NCBI RefSeq assembly: GCF_017901155.1
Contig: NZ_CP072800.1
Span: forward strand, 2,941,283-3,005,282
Direction: 5' to 3'
DNA from: Candidatus Thiothrix anitrata
GTDB taxonomy: Bacteria; Pseudomonadota; Gammaproteobacteria; Thiotrichales; Thiotrichaceae
DNA length: 64,000 bases
Part shown: positions 36,682-46,243 of the stretch, piece after piece
How positions within the stretch are numbered: the stretch's first letter is position 1
How the letters are laid out: every line of letters starts with the position of its first letter
Made by a program: the position numbers and the translations under genes
The notes under the pieces: model-generated
Databases searched by the model: none
The model's input: only the letters and a program-made list of their open reading frames with translations
What the model was told of the DNA's origin: nothing

Positions 36682-37806
36682 GGTGAATTCAAGTAATAAG
36701 TGCATAACCCACCAACTTTTCAGCATCCATGCCGGATAGCTCGCGGAACACCTCGTAAGGTGTCTTGAACCCCAGACACTTCCTTGGTCTGTTGTTGAGT
36801 TTATGCACAGCCTCAACTACCTGTCGGGTGGTCACGTCCAATAGCCCCATTGCCTTGGGGAAGTATTGGCGTAACAGCCCATTGGCATTCTCATTTTGCC
36901 CACGCTCCCACGAATGGTAGGGCTTGGCGAAATACGTTTCGCACCCAATGGCTTGGGCAACTTGCTCATGTTTGGCAAACTCCTTGCCGTTATCGAAGGT
37001 GAGCGTGTGTACGTAATCCTTGAAGCCGGACAGTAAGCTAATAATGCTGCTGGTCACTGCCTCTGCGGTCTTGTTTGCCACCGGTAGAGCTAGGCGTAGC
37101 TTGGATTTGCGTTCGTCCAGCGTCACCAGTGCGCCTTTGTGACTCTTGCCAATCATGGTGTCCGCTTCCCAGTCGCCCAGCCGTTCACGCTGGTTGGCGA
37201 CTTCCGGGCGTTCCTCAATGTCCACCCGGTTAGGGATGCCTTTGACACTGCCAGTGCCACTACCATAACGTTTGCGGTATTTCTTCGCATGACGGCGCAG
37301 GTTCAGGTATAGCTTACCGCCCGCACGCTTATCCTTCAGCACGTGCTGGTAGATGGTTTCATGGCAAACACTCGCTTTACCATCGGCTTTCAGCCTGCCA
37401 CTGATTTGCTCTGGACTCCACTGCTGTTCTTCCAACAATGTACCAATGTTGCCCGCCAGCTCTGGGGTCAACTTGACCACCTTGGGCTTCTCAACATGCC
37501 GTTGCTGTGCTTTGGCGTGCGCTTGTTTGTGCCGGTAGCCGCGTTGCCCTCGGTTGCGGGTCAGTTCACGGTGGATCGTCGATTGGCTGCGCCCCAAGGC
37601 GAGGGCTATTGTTGACTCCGACTCCTTCATCTTGTGCCGTGTTTCGATATAATACCTCTCCTCAGAGGTAAGGTGTGTGTAAGTCATGAAGCTCTCCCGT
37701 CAGTGGTTTTTCGGGATGCTTTTTACCACATCTTGCCTCTGACCTTATGAGGAAAGCCGCATCCCGTCTCGATTAACGGGTTATGCACTTATGATACGAA
37801 TTCGCC
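36682..37806 (-). mobile_element. IS30-family insertion sequence, copy 1 (1125 bp)
   Basis: The element is bounded by imperfect inverted repeats of about 29 bp (outer ends GGTGAATTC and GGCGAATTC, inner end ATAAGTGCATAACCC) and contains one transposase gene. Its ends were set by comparison with the second copy at 60283-61407, with which it shares the same ends and an identical transposase. No clean target duplication is visible at this copy. Confidence 0.9.
36689..37687 (-). CDS. IS30-family transposase
   Basis: The 332-residue protein has the IS30 N-terminal helix-turn-helix domains (MTYTHLTSEERYYIET and ALGRSQSTIHRELTRN) and the DDE catalytic core: Asp in GDWEADTMIG, Asp in LTFDNGKEFA and Glu in ERGQNENANGLLRQYFPK. 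The core motif order is complete, so it should be active. It is identical in sequence to the copy at 60290-61288. Confidence 0.95.
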   Translation of the reverse strand: MTYTHLTSEERYYIETRHKMKESESTIALALGRSQSTIHRELTRNRGQRGYRHKQAHAKAQQRHVEKPKVVKLTPELAGNIGTLLEEQQWSPEQISGRLKADGKASVCHETIYQHVLKDKRAGGKLYLNLRRHAKKYRKRYGSGTGSVKGIPNRVDIEERPEVANQRERLGDWEADTMIGKSHKGALVTLDERKSKLRLALPVANKTAEAVTSSIISLLSGFKDYVHTLTFDNGKEFAKHEQVAQAIGCETYFAKPYHSWERGQNENANGLLRQYFPKAMGLLDVTTRQVVEAVHKLNNRPRKCLGFKTPYEVFRELSGMDAEKLVGYALIT

Positions 37807-37941
37807 TCCTGCCATTTGCGCAATAAGGGCATGAACCGTGATTTCTACAAGTACGGTCAAACCGTTGGCTATGATAATACGGCTGTCGCCGCTCTTTGTT
37901 ATGCTGAATTGCTTTATCAAGACTCATGCTTTTACTGCCTC

Positions 37942-38010
37942 TTATTAGGGATTACCGCGCCGCGCTTGCCTGCTGTCAAATCATATTCCGCTTTCATAAT
38001 ACCGTATCTC
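37942..38010. repeat. 69-bp fragment copy of the brnA 5' end
   Basis: The sequence from TTATTAGGGATTACCGCG to CCGTATCTC repeats 38577-38645, which spans the start of brnA, with one mismatch. It lies in the same orientation about 0.6 kb away. The rest of the 37807-38023 gap shows nothing recognisable. Confidence 0.7.
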
Positions 38011-38023
38011 TTTTAGCACTGGT

Positions 38024-38356
38024 TCACGCTGTCGATGCTTGATTGAGTGCGTTTCTAACAAAATCGTTTAGGCTAACGCCCAATTCTTTTGCTTTTACTG
38101 CGACAGCCAAATGCAGTTCATGCCCTACCCTCACATTGAAACTCCCCTTACATGGGGTTTCAGGTTCATAGCCTTTTTCGGCACAAGTGGCTAGGTAGTC
38201 ATCCACTGCCACTTCAAATGCTGCTTTGAGTTCTGGCACTGTTTCGCCTTCGTAGTTAACAAGTGCTGAAATAAATTCCAGTTTACCGAAGAGAATACCG
38301 TCTTCCACTGATGCTTCAATACTGCCTAAATAACCCTTGTGTTCAAACATTTTCAT
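38024..38356 (-). CDS. HicB-family antitoxin-like protein (orphan)
   Basis: The 110-residue protein has the HicB pattern: a degraded RNase-H-like N-terminal half (YLGSIEASVEDGILFGKLEF, then YEGETVPELKAAFEVAVDDYL) and a C-terminal ribbon-helix-helix (FNVRVGHELHLAVAVKAKEL). HicB proteins bind DNA and neutralise HicA RNases. No hicA is adjacent; the upstream genes are brnT-brnA. It is either an orphan or the third gene of that operon. Confidence 0.75.
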   Translation of the reverse strand: MKMFEHKGYLGSIEASVEDGILFGKLEFISALVNYEGETVPELKAAFEVAVDDYLATCAEKGYEPETPCKGSFNVRVGHELHLAVAVKAKELGVSLNDFVRNALNQASTA

Positions 38357-38367
38357 AAATCGTGGAG

Positions 38368-38631
38368 TTAAGCCGCAACTTGCATTGAGGTGCTTTGTAT
38401 TTCTTCACGGATGATGCGTCTTAAAAGCAGTTCATCCAGCGGCTGCCCTGTAGTCATGCTTAACCGTAATGTTTGATTAACTAGCGTTTGATAGCCTATT
38501 CCTTCCGCTTCGGCACGGGTGCGAAACGCTTCAATAATATCATCGTCAATCCAGATGGTAATTCGGGTCTTCCCATTATTAGGGATTACCGCGCCGCGCT
38601 TGCCTGCTGTCAAATCATATTCCGCTTTCAT
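38368..38631 (-). CDS. brnA: BrnA-type antitoxin
   Basis: The 87-residue protein ends in a ribbon-helix-helix with the BrnA signature (KTRITIWIDDDIIEAFRTRA and GYQTLVNQTLR). BrnA represses the brnTA promoter and binds the BrnT RNase. The gene overlaps brnT by 17 bp. The ATG at 38631 is chosen because it starts MKAEYDLT; the longer frame extends back into brnT. Confidence 0.85.
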   Translation of the reverse strand: MKAEYDLTAGKRGAVIPNNGKTRITIWIDDDIIEAFRTRAEAEGIGYQTLVNQTLRLSMTTGQPLDELLLRRIIREEIQSTSMQVAA

Positions 38632-38905
38632 AATGCCGTATCTCCTTATTGGTCGCCTTACGTGCCGATATAATCCTGATATTGTCACCGCGCCATGTGT
38701 AAACAACAGTCAACACACGCCCAAAAATATCAGAACCCGTTGTTATAAATCGGTGTTCACCGTCTGCGGTAACGTCTTCCACTGTGACGGCTAGAGGGTC
38801 ATACAAAACGGGTTCAACATCGGATAGCAGGATGTGGTGCTTGACCTCATTCAACTTAGCTTTATTGCGTTTGTTCTTCGGGTCTTTGTCCCATTCAACA
38901 TCCAT
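38615..38905 (-). CDS. brnT: BrnT-family toxin (RNase)
   Basis: The 96-residue protein has the BrnT fold signature: VEWDKDPKNKRNKAKLNEVKHH near the start, then DVEPVLYDPLAV, and a C-terminal VYTWRGDNIRIISARKATNKE with the conserved RIISAR. BrnT is a RelE-fold RNase controlled by BrnA, encoded next with overlap. The pair lies in a mobile island bounded by IS elements. Confidence 0.88.
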   Translation of the reverse strand: MDVEWDKDPKNKRNKAKLNEVKHHILLSDVEPVLYDPLAVTVEDVTADGEHRFITTGSDIFGRVLTVVYTWRGDNIRIISARKATNKEIRHYESGI

Positions 38906-38960
38906 GAATCCGCCTTGTATGTATTCAGTATGTACATTAGGCGCGTTTTTAATAGGCTTG

Positions 38961-39500
38961 TCAATGCTGGGATGCTTGGCGTTTTGCCAGCGTGTCGGCT
39001 GCTAGTTGCTGCTGATAGGGGTTGATGTCGCCCTCTTCCGTACCTTCGAGCCGATAGCGTGCGCCGCCGTTGATGATGGCTTGTAAATATCGCCCGTGGT
39101 TGGTGTGCATCTTGAGGACTTTCTGTACGACGTTCTTTGACGCGCCGAGGAAGTGTTCTTCATTCACCAGACGGTATATGTCTTTGTCCACGCCGATAGC
39201 GAGCGGCTGGAAGTTAAACCAGACGGAAAAGCCGTTCAGGCGGTCATTCAGTTCACGGGCTTTAAGGTCGGATGGCGGGGTGATTTGTTTTTTGGGTGCA
39301 GGTTTACGCGGTGGCTTTTTGGGCTTGGTTTTGTTGGCGGGTGGTTTGGGTTTGGGGATTGGGACGCGCTGGACGTTGGGCAGGTCATCGCGGCGGATGA
39401 TGCGCTTGCCGGTGCGGGTCGCTGGTGTCGCAGTTGCACCCGCGCCGCTAGGTTTGCGGATGATGCTTAGGGTCTTTTTGGGGGTGTCGTTTTCGCTCAT
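38961..39500 (-). CDS. ProQ/FinO-domain RNA-binding protein
   Basis: The 179-residue protein has a basic, proline/lysine-rich N-terminal tail (residues 1-75, many PKPKPP runs). A ProQ/FinO domain follows: LNGFSVWFNFQPLAIGVDKD, then a helix ending in HTNHGRYLQAI and YRLEG. Such proteins are RNA chaperones acting on small RNAs and plasmid control RNAs; the length and island setting fit plasmid- or element-borne FinO relatives better than chromosomal ProQ. It is 28 bp downstream of the broken integrase gene. Confidence 0.8.
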   Translation of the reverse strand: MSENDTPKKTLSIIRKPSGAGATATPATRTGKRIIRRDDLPNVQRVPIPKPKPPANKTKPKKPPRKPAPKKQITPPSDLKARELNDRLNGFSVWFNFQPLAIGVDKDIYRLVNEEHFLGASKNVVQKVLKMHTNHGRYLQAIINGGARYRLEGTEEGDINPYQQQLAADTLAKRQASQH

Positions 39501-39527
39501 TTTCCAAACTTCCTTTATCAGGTCTTG

Positions 39528-40705
39528 TTAGCCGTGGGTCACGGTCTTGGATGGTTGTATGGTAACAGATGTGAGTGCCAGCAGCTTGTCACTGATCGTT
39601 TGCATAGGTTCGCGCAGGCGGTCTATGTCGGTAACGATATAACCGCCGGTCACGTCCCCTGCCCCGGTTTTGTGGTTGATCAGGCGTTTTAGGGTGTAAC
39701 CGCCGATACCTTCTTTTTCGGCAGTGGTGGCGAAGGTGCGGCGCAGGTCGTGCATTGCCCATTCGATACCAGTTCTTTCGGTAATGGCTTCTTTGACTTT
39801 TTCAATGTGGGCAAGCGGTGTGCTGTTATCCGTGCCCCGGAATACTAGCCCGGTGGTGTATCCGCACATGTCACGCCATTCGCTGAGAAGTTGCTGTGTG
39901 TAGGTGGTAAGTGGTAGTTCGTGATTGAGGCCGTTTTTGGTGTCGATCAGGAGGATGGTACGTTCTTTGAGGTCGATATTTTCCCATAGTGCAGAGGAAC
40001 ATTCAGCACGTCGATAGCCGTTGAACAGGCACAACAGGAAATACACCCGCGCACGATAAGCAAGCCGCCCACCATACCATTCGGGCAGGGTATTAACTGC
40101 GTCAAACCATGCTGGCATGTCGTCGGGTTTGATGATGGTCTTGCGCCGGTTGGGTTTGTTCCATGCGTTCGAGTGCGAGAGGCGGTTAACTGGGTTGGCG
40201 GTAATGATCGCCCTGCCCTCCGAGTCTAAATATTCCTCCATTGCGTAATTGAAGATTGAGCGCAGTACTCTCATTTCATTATTGGCACGCGCTGCTGCTT
40301 TTTCGGTTCTTTCCCGATGGCGGGTTTCCACCATTTCGCGGGTGATCTTAACCAGCGGCAGGTCTTGCCAGTCAGAGAACCCGACGGACATACATCTTTG
40401 GTAATCGGTGACGGTGAGTTTTTTCAGGTTGTGATGTGATGTCAGGTAATCGTCAAACGCTTTCGCGAGTGTCAGCCCTTCATGCTTGCGCTTTTCCTCC
40501 TTCACTTGATTGCTGGTTTTGTGGTTGGTGGCAATTTGCGCCAGTTCTGCGAGGGCTTTTTCACGCGCTTGCTGGACGGTGAGGTTTGGGAAACGCCCTA
40601 GCACGATGCGCTGTGAATGTCCTTTGACGGATTTGCGGACTTCTAGGGATTTCGTGCCTTTCGAGGTAATGCGGACTAACAGGCCATTGACCGCCGTATT
40701 GTAAT
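39528..40705 (-). pseudogene. tyrosine recombinase/integrase truncated by IS3 insertion
   Basis: The frame encodes a P4-type integrase lacking its first roughly 20 residues. It begins at AVNGLLVRITSKGTKSL (DUF4102 part), then an N-terminal SAM-like core-binding domain (KKLTVTDYQRCMSV), then the catalytic domain with Arg in LFNGYRRAECS, His-Leu-Arg-Arg in MHDLRRTFAT and the late GGYIVTDIDRLRE region. The 5' end is cut by the IS3 element at 40700, whose end supplies an unnatural start. The recombinase of this island is therefore probably dead. Confidence 0.8.
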
Positions 40706-40770
40706 GGTCTAATGATTTCAGACAGCCGAGAGAGTCCCTTATACTCCAGCGCACGGTACAGAGGATCATC

Positions 40771-41067
40771 ATGACCACACAGAAACATTTTAGCCCAGCC
40801 TTCAAGTTGGAAATCGCCAAACTGATGGTGGAGGAGCAATACAGCATCAAACAAGCCTGCGAAGCATCAGGTGCGGGCGAAACGGCGGTGAAACGCTGGA
40901 AGCAACAATATCTGGCGGAAAAGGCAGGGAGTCCCTTGCCAAACAAATCGGCATTGACCGAGGAACAGCGGGAAATTCAACAATTAAAACAACGTATCAG
41001 GCAATTGGAGACGGAGAGAGAAATCTTAAAAAAAGCCAGCGCCTTCTTTGCCAAGGAAATGTCATGA
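40771..41067 (+). CDS. IS3-family transposase OrfA
   Basis: The 98-residue protein has the OrfA helix-turn-helix (FKLEIAKLMVEEQYSIKQAC and AGETAVKRWKQQY) followed by a leucine-zipper helix (EIQQLKQRIRQLETEREILKKA). It binds the element ends. It overlaps orfB by 4 bp, where OrfAB fusion by frameshifting is usual in the family. Confidence 0.92.
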   Translation: MTTQKHFSPAFKLEIAKLMVEEQYSIKQACEASGAGETAVKRWKQQYLAEKAGSPLPNKSALTEEQREIQQLKQRIRQLETEREILKKASAFFAKEMS

Positions 41068-41924
41068 GCTATGGAATCATTGACACGCTAAAGAAGGCAC
41101 ATCCTGTTTCCCAACTGTGTGAGGTATTAGACGTGCATAAAAGCAGTTACTACTACTGGCAAGCCCACCGTGAACCGCCAGCGGCACGTATTCACCTGCA
41201 AATGCAGGTCAAAGCCATCCATGCGGAAGTGAACCAAACCTACGGTAGCCGCCGGATGTCGGATGCGCTCAAGGAAAAGGGGCTGGAGGTGGGACGTTAT
41301 CAAGCCCGGTGCCTGATGCAGGAAGCGGGCAGCGTGGCGATCTACCCCAAGAAACGTCATCGCTATCCAGCAGGCGAGGTCTCCCGTGTGGCAGACAACC
41401 ACCTCAACCGTGAATTTGACGCCAGCGCACCCAACCAAAAATGGGTGGGTGACATCACCTATTTGTGGACAGCATCCGGCTGGATGTATTTAGCCGTCGT
41501 ACTGGATTTATTCTCACGCAAAGTCGTGGGTTGGCAACTATCCGCTGCGCCTGACACCGCCTTGATACTTGCCGCCCTGAATCAAGCCGTGATCTTACGC
41601 CAAGTGACCGCATCCACCGGTCTGCTCTTCCACTCCGATCAAGGTTGCCAGTACACCAGCCATGCTTACCAAGACAGGCTTACCGAACTTGGCATCAAAG
41701 CCAGCATGAGCCGACGTGCTAACTGCTGGGACAATGCGGTGATGGAACGCTTTTTCCGAAGCCTCAAAGTCGAAGCCATTAGCCGTGAGCGCTACCAAAC
41801 CGCCGATGAACTTACCTGGGCGGTGAAAAAGTATATCCATTTTTACAACACCAAACGCTTGCATTCGGTGATCGGTGCGAAAACACCTAACCAATTTGAG
41901 CAACTTTTTTTGAAACAGGCTTAA
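41064..41924 (+). CDS. IS3-family transposase OrfB (rve integrase core)
   Basis: The 286-residue protein has the HTH_21 segment (VKAIHAEVNQTYGSRRM) and the DDE core: Asp in WVGDITYLWT, Asp in LFHSDQGCQYTS, and Glu in DNAVMERFFRSLKVE. It ends with the usual RLHSVIGAKTPNQFE. All three acidic residues are present, so the element may still move. Confidence 0.94.
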   Translation: MSYGIIDTLKKAHPVSQLCEVLDVHKSSYYYWQAHREPPAARIHLQMQVKAIHAEVNQTYGSRRMSDALKEKGLEVGRYQARCLMQEAGSVAIYPKKRHRYPAGEVSRVADNHLNREFDASAPNQKWVGDITYLWTASGWMYLAVVLDLFSRKVVGWQLSAAPDTALILAALNQAVILRQVTASTGLLFHSDQGCQYTSHAYQDRLTELGIKASMSRRANCWDNAVMERFFRSLKVEAISRERYQTADELTWAVKKYIHFYNTKRLHSVIGAKTPNQFEQLFLKQA

Positions 41925-42177
41925 TGGACTGTCCGAATTTACTTGACCATTACACTATACTGCTGGCATACACTATGCGCGGATGCCCATTATCGTCAAT
42001 CAGCCAATAAACCGGGTGTTTACCTACTAACTGCTCACTTTCTGACAGGATAATCGGTACGCCTTCGCCGTGCTTGCCCATGATGAAATTGCATTGTGAA
42101 CCCCAGTAAAAAGGTTTCGCAAACGCGCTGTGAATCCTATAATCACCGCTTTCTTACTTCAGACTTAAGATACAACC

Positions 42178-43890
42178 ATGCGAGTTTCCCGATTTCCTAT
42201 TACCACCCTGCGTGAAACACCCGCAGACGCTGAAGTTGTCAGTCACCAGTTAATGCTGCGTGCTGGTATGATCCGCCGCCTTGCATCCGGTTTGTATACA
42301 TGGATGCCGTATGGCTTGCGAGTGCTGCGCAAGGTCGAAGCCATCGTGCGTGAAGAAATGAACAACGCATGTGCTATCGAAGTGCTGATGCCGTCGGTGC
42401 AGCCTGCTGAGTTGTGGCAAGAATCCGGGCGTTGGGAAAAGTACGGTGCGGAATTACTGCGCATTCGTGACCGTCACCAGCGCGATTTCTGCTACGGTCC
42501 GACCCACGAAGAAATCATTACCGATTACGCCCGCAAGGAATTGAGCAGCTACAAACAGTTGCCAATCAATTTCTACCAGATTCAAACCAAATTCCGTGAC
42601 GAAGTACGTCCGCGTTTTGGGGTGATGCGTGCGCGTGAATTCTTGATGAAGGATGCCTACTCCTTCCATGCCACCCAGGAATCGTTGCAGGAAACCTACG
42701 ACACCATGTTTGCGGCGTATTCGCGCATCTTCCAGCGTTTGGGCTTGGATTTCCGCCCGGTGCAAGCCGATACCGGTTCGATTGGGGGCAACGCTTCGCA
42801 CGAATTCCACGTGTTGGCCGATTCCGGTGAAGACGCGATTGCGTTCGCCAGTGGCAGCAACTACGCCGCCAATATTGAGTTGGCAGAAGCGGTTTGCTTG
42901 ATTGCTGAACGCGCCGCGCCCACTGAAACGATGCGCGAAGTCGACACGCCAAACGCCAAAACCATCGAAGAATTGGTGGAACAATTTGGCATGGCGATTG
43001 AAAAAACCGTCAAAACCCTGATCGTGGCAGCCGCCGAAGACGCAGAATACGATTTCGTCGCGCTGTTGGTACGTGGCGATCACACCTTAAATGAAATCAA
43101 AGCGGAAAAAATCCCCGGCGTTGCTGTGCCGTTGCGCTTTGCCCGCGAAGATGAAATTCGCCCACTCATCGGTGCAGGTCCCGGTTCTTTAGGCCCGGTC
43201 GGTTTGAATATTCCGGTCATCGCTGACCGCACCGTAGCGAATATGTCCGACTTCGGCGCAGGCGCGAATGTCGACGGCAAACACTTTTTCGGCATCAACT
43301 GGGAACGCGATGTCGCGCTGCCGCAAGTCGCTGATTTGCGTAACGTGATCGAAGGCGACCCCAGCCCCGATGGTTGCGGCACGCTGTCTATCGTGCGCGG
43401 TATTGAAGTGGGTCACATCTTCCAGTTGGGCAAAACCTATTCGTCAAAACTCAACGCCACGGTGCTGGATGAAAGCGGTCGGGCGCAAGTGATGACCATG
43501 GGTTGCTACGGCATCGGTGTTTCCCGCGTGGTTGCGTCGGCGATTGAGCAAAATAACGACGAATTTGGCATCCGTTGGCCTGCGGCGATTGCGCCTTTCA
43601 CCCTAGTGATTGCGCCGCTGAATATGCAGAAATCACCGGATGTGGCAGCGCAAGCGGAAGCACTTTACGCGCAATTGCAAGCAGCAGGCGTGGATGTATT
43701 GCTGGATGATCGCGCATTACGCCCCGGTGCAATGTTTGCCGACCATGAATTGCTGGGCATTCCGCACCGCCTGATTATCTCCGAGCGCGGCTTGCAAGCT
43801 GGTGAAATTGAATACAAAGCACGTAGCGGTGGCGATGCAGTGAAAATCCCCGTTGCTGACATTATCCATTTTGTGAAGGAAAAACTGTAA
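42178..43890 (+). CDS. proS: prolyl-tRNA synthetase
   Basis: The 570-residue protein has the bacterial-type ProRS layout: class II motif 1 near residues 30-75 ([17 protein letters not shown]), motif 2 in [27 protein letters not shown], an inserted editing domain (about residues 225-400), motif 3 [13 protein letters not shown], and the anticodon-binding domain. It charges tRNA-Pro. Its stop overlaps the start of purH by one base (TAATG). Confidence 0.96.
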   Translation: MRVSRFPITTLRETPADAEVVSHQLMLRAGMIRRLASGLYTWMPYGLRVLRKVEAIVREEMNNACAIEVLMPSVQPAELWQESGRWEKYGAELLRIRDRHQRDFCYGPTHEEIITDYARKELSSYKQLPINFYQIQTKFRDEVRPRFGVMRAREFLMKDAYSFHATQESLQETYDTMFAAYSRIFQRLGLDFRPVQADTGSIGGNASHEFHVLADSGEDAIAFASGSNYAANIELAEAVCLIAERAAPTETMREVDTPNAKTIEELVEQFGMAIEKTVKTLIVAAAEDAEYDFVALLVRGDHTLNEIKAEKIPGVAVPLRFAREDEIRPLIGAGPGSLGPVGLNIPVIADRTVANMSDFGAGANVDGKHFFGINWERDVALPQVADLRNVIEGDPSPDGCGTLSIVRGIEVGHIFQLGKTYSSKLNATVLDESGRAQVMTMGCYGIGVSRVVASAIEQNNDEFGIRWPAAIAPFTLVIAPLNMQKSPDVAAQAEALYAQLQAAGVDVLLDDRALRPGAMFADHELLGIPHRLIISERGLQAGEIEYKARSGGDAVKIPVADIIHFVKEKL

Positions 43891-45476
43891 TGACAACCGC
43901 TTCTAACCTGCCCGTCACCCGCGCTCTGTTAAGCGTTTCTGACAAATCGGGCGTACTCGAATTTGCCCGTTTCCTGCACAGCCAAGGCGTGCATTTACTG
44001 TCCACGGGCGGCACTGCCAAGCTGCTGGCGGATAATGGCGTACCCGTCACCGAAGTGTCCGACTACACCGGCTTCCCGGAAATGATGGATGGGCGCGTGA
44101 AAACCCTGCACCCGAAAATTCACGGCGGCATTTTGGCACGTCGCGGACAAGATGATGCGGTCATGGCAGAACATAACATCGGGCGTATCGACCTGATCGT
44201 GGTTAACCTTTACCCGTTTGAAGCCACCGTTTCCAAACCCGGTTGCAGCTTTGAAGACGCGGTTGAAAACATCGACATCGGCGGCCCTACGATGGTTCGT
44301 GCCAGTGCCAAAAACCACGCGCACGTGACTATCGTGACTGAACCCGGCGATTACGCGCGTATTCAGGCGGAAATGGAAGCCAGCGCAGGCTGCATCACCC
44401 CTGCTACCCGTTTTGATTTGGCGATTAAAGCGTTTGAACACACTGCACGTTACGACGGCATGATTGCCAACTATTTCGGCGCACGGGTCGGCGAAGCCAG
44501 CCATGCAGCACCCGCGACTTTCCCGCGCACTTTCAGCCTGCAAGTCGAGAAAAAGCAAGATTGCCGTTACGGTGAAAACAGCCATCAAGCTGGCGCGTTT
44601 TACGCGGAATACAACGCCCCGCAAGGCAGCATTGCTACTGCCGTCCAGATTCAAGGCAAGGAATTGTCTTACAACAATATCGCCGACACCGACGCGGCAC
44701 TCGAATGCGTCAAGCAATTCGACGGCGCACCGGCTTGCGTTATCGTCAAGCACGCTAACCCGTGCGGCGTTGCCATCGGTGCGAATTTGCTGGAAGCTTA
44801 CAACCGCGCTTACAGCACCGACCCTGAATCCGCATTCGGCGGCATTATTGCATTCAACCAACCGTTAGACGGCGAAACCGCAAAAGTGATCGTGGATCGT
44901 CAGTTTGTGGAAGTTATTATCGCACCGGGGGTTTCGCCTGAAGCTGTTGCGGTGGTCGCTGCCAAGAAAAATGTGCGCTTGTTGACCGTGGATATGTGGA
45001 GCGGTGACGTTCCAAATCGTCTCGACTTCAAACGGGTTAACGGTGGCTTGCTGGTGCAAACGGCTGACATCGCGTTGCTGGATGAGCTGAAAGTCGTGTC
45101 TACGCGCCAACCAACGGATGCCGAGTTGCTCGACCTGCAATTTGCTTGGAAGGTTGCCAAATTCGTTAAATCCAACGCGATTGTCTACGCCAGCGGTAAT
45201 ATGACGATTGGTGTGGGCGCGGGTCAAATGAGCCGTATCAATTCCGCACGCATCGCCGCCATCAAAGCCGAACACGCTGGTTTAGTTGTGCCCGGTTCCG
45301 TGATGGCATCGGATGCATTCTTCCCGTTCCGCGATGGTATCGACAGTGCCGCCGCCGCAGGTATCAAAGCGGTGATTCAACCGGGTGGCTCGATGCGCGA
45401 TGAAGAAGTCATTGCTGCCGCGAATGAACACGGCATGGCAATGGTGTTTACGGGTATGCGCCACTTTAGGCACTAA
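43890..45476 (+). CDS. purH: bifunctional AICAR transformylase/IMP cyclohydrolase PurH
   Basis: The 528-residue protein has the N-terminal MGS-like IMP cyclohydrolase ([27 protein letters not shown]) and the C-terminal AICAR transformylase ([15 protein letters not shown] with the catalytic Lys-His in IVKHANPCG). It performs the last two steps of IMP synthesis. It is coupled to proS and followed by a strong terminator. purD, often next to it, is absent. Confidence 0.96.
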   Translation: MTTASNLPVTRALLSVSDKSGVLEFARFLHSQGVHLLSTGGTAKLLADNGVPVTEVSDYTGFPEMMDGRVKTLHPKIHGGILARRGQDDAVMAEHNIGRIDLIVVNLYPFEATVSKPGCSFEDAVENIDIGGPTMVRASAKNHAHVTIVTEPGDYARIQAEMEASAGCITPATRFDLAIKAFEHTARYDGMIANYFGARVGEASHAAPATFPRTFSLQVEKKQDCRYGENSHQAGAFYAEYNAPQGSIATAVQIQGKELSYNNIADTDAALECVKQFDGAPACVIVKHANPCGVAIGANLLEAYNRAYSTDPESAFGGIIAFNQPLDGETAKVIVDRQFVEVIIAPGVSPEAVAVVAAKKNVRLLTVDMWSGDVPNRLDFKRVNGGLLVQTADIALLDELKVVSTRQPTDAELLDLQFAWKVAKFVKSNAIVYASGNMTIGVGAGQMSRINSARIAAIKAEHAGLVVPGSVMASDAFFPFRDGIDSAAAAGIKAVIQPGGSMRDEEVIAAANEHGMAMVFTGMRHFRH

Positions 45477-45491
45477 TGGTTTTTTTTAGAT

Positions 45492-45516
45492 AAAGCCGGG
45501 AGTTTTCCCGGCTTTT
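45492..45516 (+). terminator. intrinsic terminator after purH
   Basis: A stem AAAGCCGGGA / TCCCGGCTTT closed by a short GTT-type loop and followed by T residues lies 16 bp after the purH stop. Confidence 0.88.
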
Positions 45517-45539
45517 GATGGGTATTTGATACTGACAAA

Positions 45540-45830
45540 TCACGCAGCTTTGCGGGTGTGTATCTCTACTACTTGCCCAACACGTGCGAGCAAGTTAATC
45601 AACATATCCACGGTGAATAGCCCAATCTTACCACGATACAAATCGCTGATACGCGACTGCGACACATTCAATACTGCCGCCGCTTCGGTTTGGGTGGTGA
45701 ATCGCTCTTGTAAAATGTCGTTTAGTTCATCCATCAATTGCGCCCTGATAAGCAGGTTCGCCGCTTCTGCTTGCGGAAACAGGTCGTAAAATACGCTTTT
45801 CCCCACTGGTGTTACGTGTTCCACTGTCAT
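45540..45830 (-). CDS. XRE-family antitoxin
   Basis: The 96-residue protein has a central helix-turn-helix (RFTTQTEAAAVLNVSQSRIS and DLYRGKIGLFTVDMLINLL) typical of HigA-like antitoxins paired with Gp49-like toxins. It follows the toxin gene with a 4-bp overlap, the reverse of the classical order but usual for this subgroup. It likely represses the pair. Confidence 0.82.
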   Translation of the reverse strand: MTVEHVTPVGKSVFYDLFPQAEAANLLIRAQLMDELNDILQERFTTQTEAAAVLNVSQSRISDLYRGKIGLFTVDMLINLLARVGQVVEIHTRKAA

Positions 45831-46165
45831 GCTGTACGCTCCTTTGTCATCGCCTTGAACCGTTCCCGTGCAAGATTTATGTCATGTTGGGCGGTTTTCT
45901 GTGTCTTTTTCTGGAAAGCATGAAGCACATAAACCGCATCGGTAAACTTAGCCACGTAGATAACTCTGAACGCCCCCGATTCTTCGTGTATCCGAACTTC
46001 ATGCACTCCCTGCCCTATTCCCGCCATTGGCTTCCAATCCATTGGGAGTTTGCCAGATTGTAACCTGTGGAGCTGATAGCCTGCGTCTTGCATCGCATCC
46101 TCTGGGAATTCGCGTAAATCCCGGTAGCTGCTACCCATCCATACAAGTTCTTTCATCTCGCCCAC
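45827..46165 (-). CDS. RelE/HigB (phage Gp49-like) toxin
   Basis: The 112-residue protein has the Gp49-like RelE fold signature: MGSSYRDLREFPEDAMQDAGYQL early, then GVHEVRIHEESGAFRVIYVA and the C-terminal AVYVLHAFQKKTQKT. These are ribosome-dependent mRNA interferases. The XRE antitoxin gene follows with ATGA overlap. The pair is downstream of, and co-directional with, the DUF559-FGE gene; it may protect the conflict locus from loss. Confidence 0.85.
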   Translation of the reverse strand: MGEMKELVWMGSSYRDLREFPEDAMQDAGYQLHRLQSGKLPMDWKPMAGIGQGVHEVRIHEESGAFRVIYVAKFTDAVYVLHAFQKKTQKTAQHDINLARERFKAMTKERTA

Positions 46166-46243
46166 CCATTATATAAAGTTTTGTATATTACACCAGTAGA
46201 TTAGATGTCTACCCACAAATTTTCCTGATCTGTTGCTGGCTGG

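Larger units (their letters stand above)
40700..41955 (+). mobile_element. IS3-family insertion sequence
   Basis: The element is bounded by imperfect inverted repeats (TGTAATGGTC at both outer ends, then CAGACAG / GGACAGT) and carries overlapping orfA and orfB. It interrupts the 5' end of an integrase gene. A 3-bp TAT flank on each side is a possible target duplication. DNA beyond its right end (41956-42170) encodes an unassigned minus-strand peptide (PVYWLIDDNGHPRIVYAS) cut by the element, then the proS upstream region. Confidence 0.85.
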
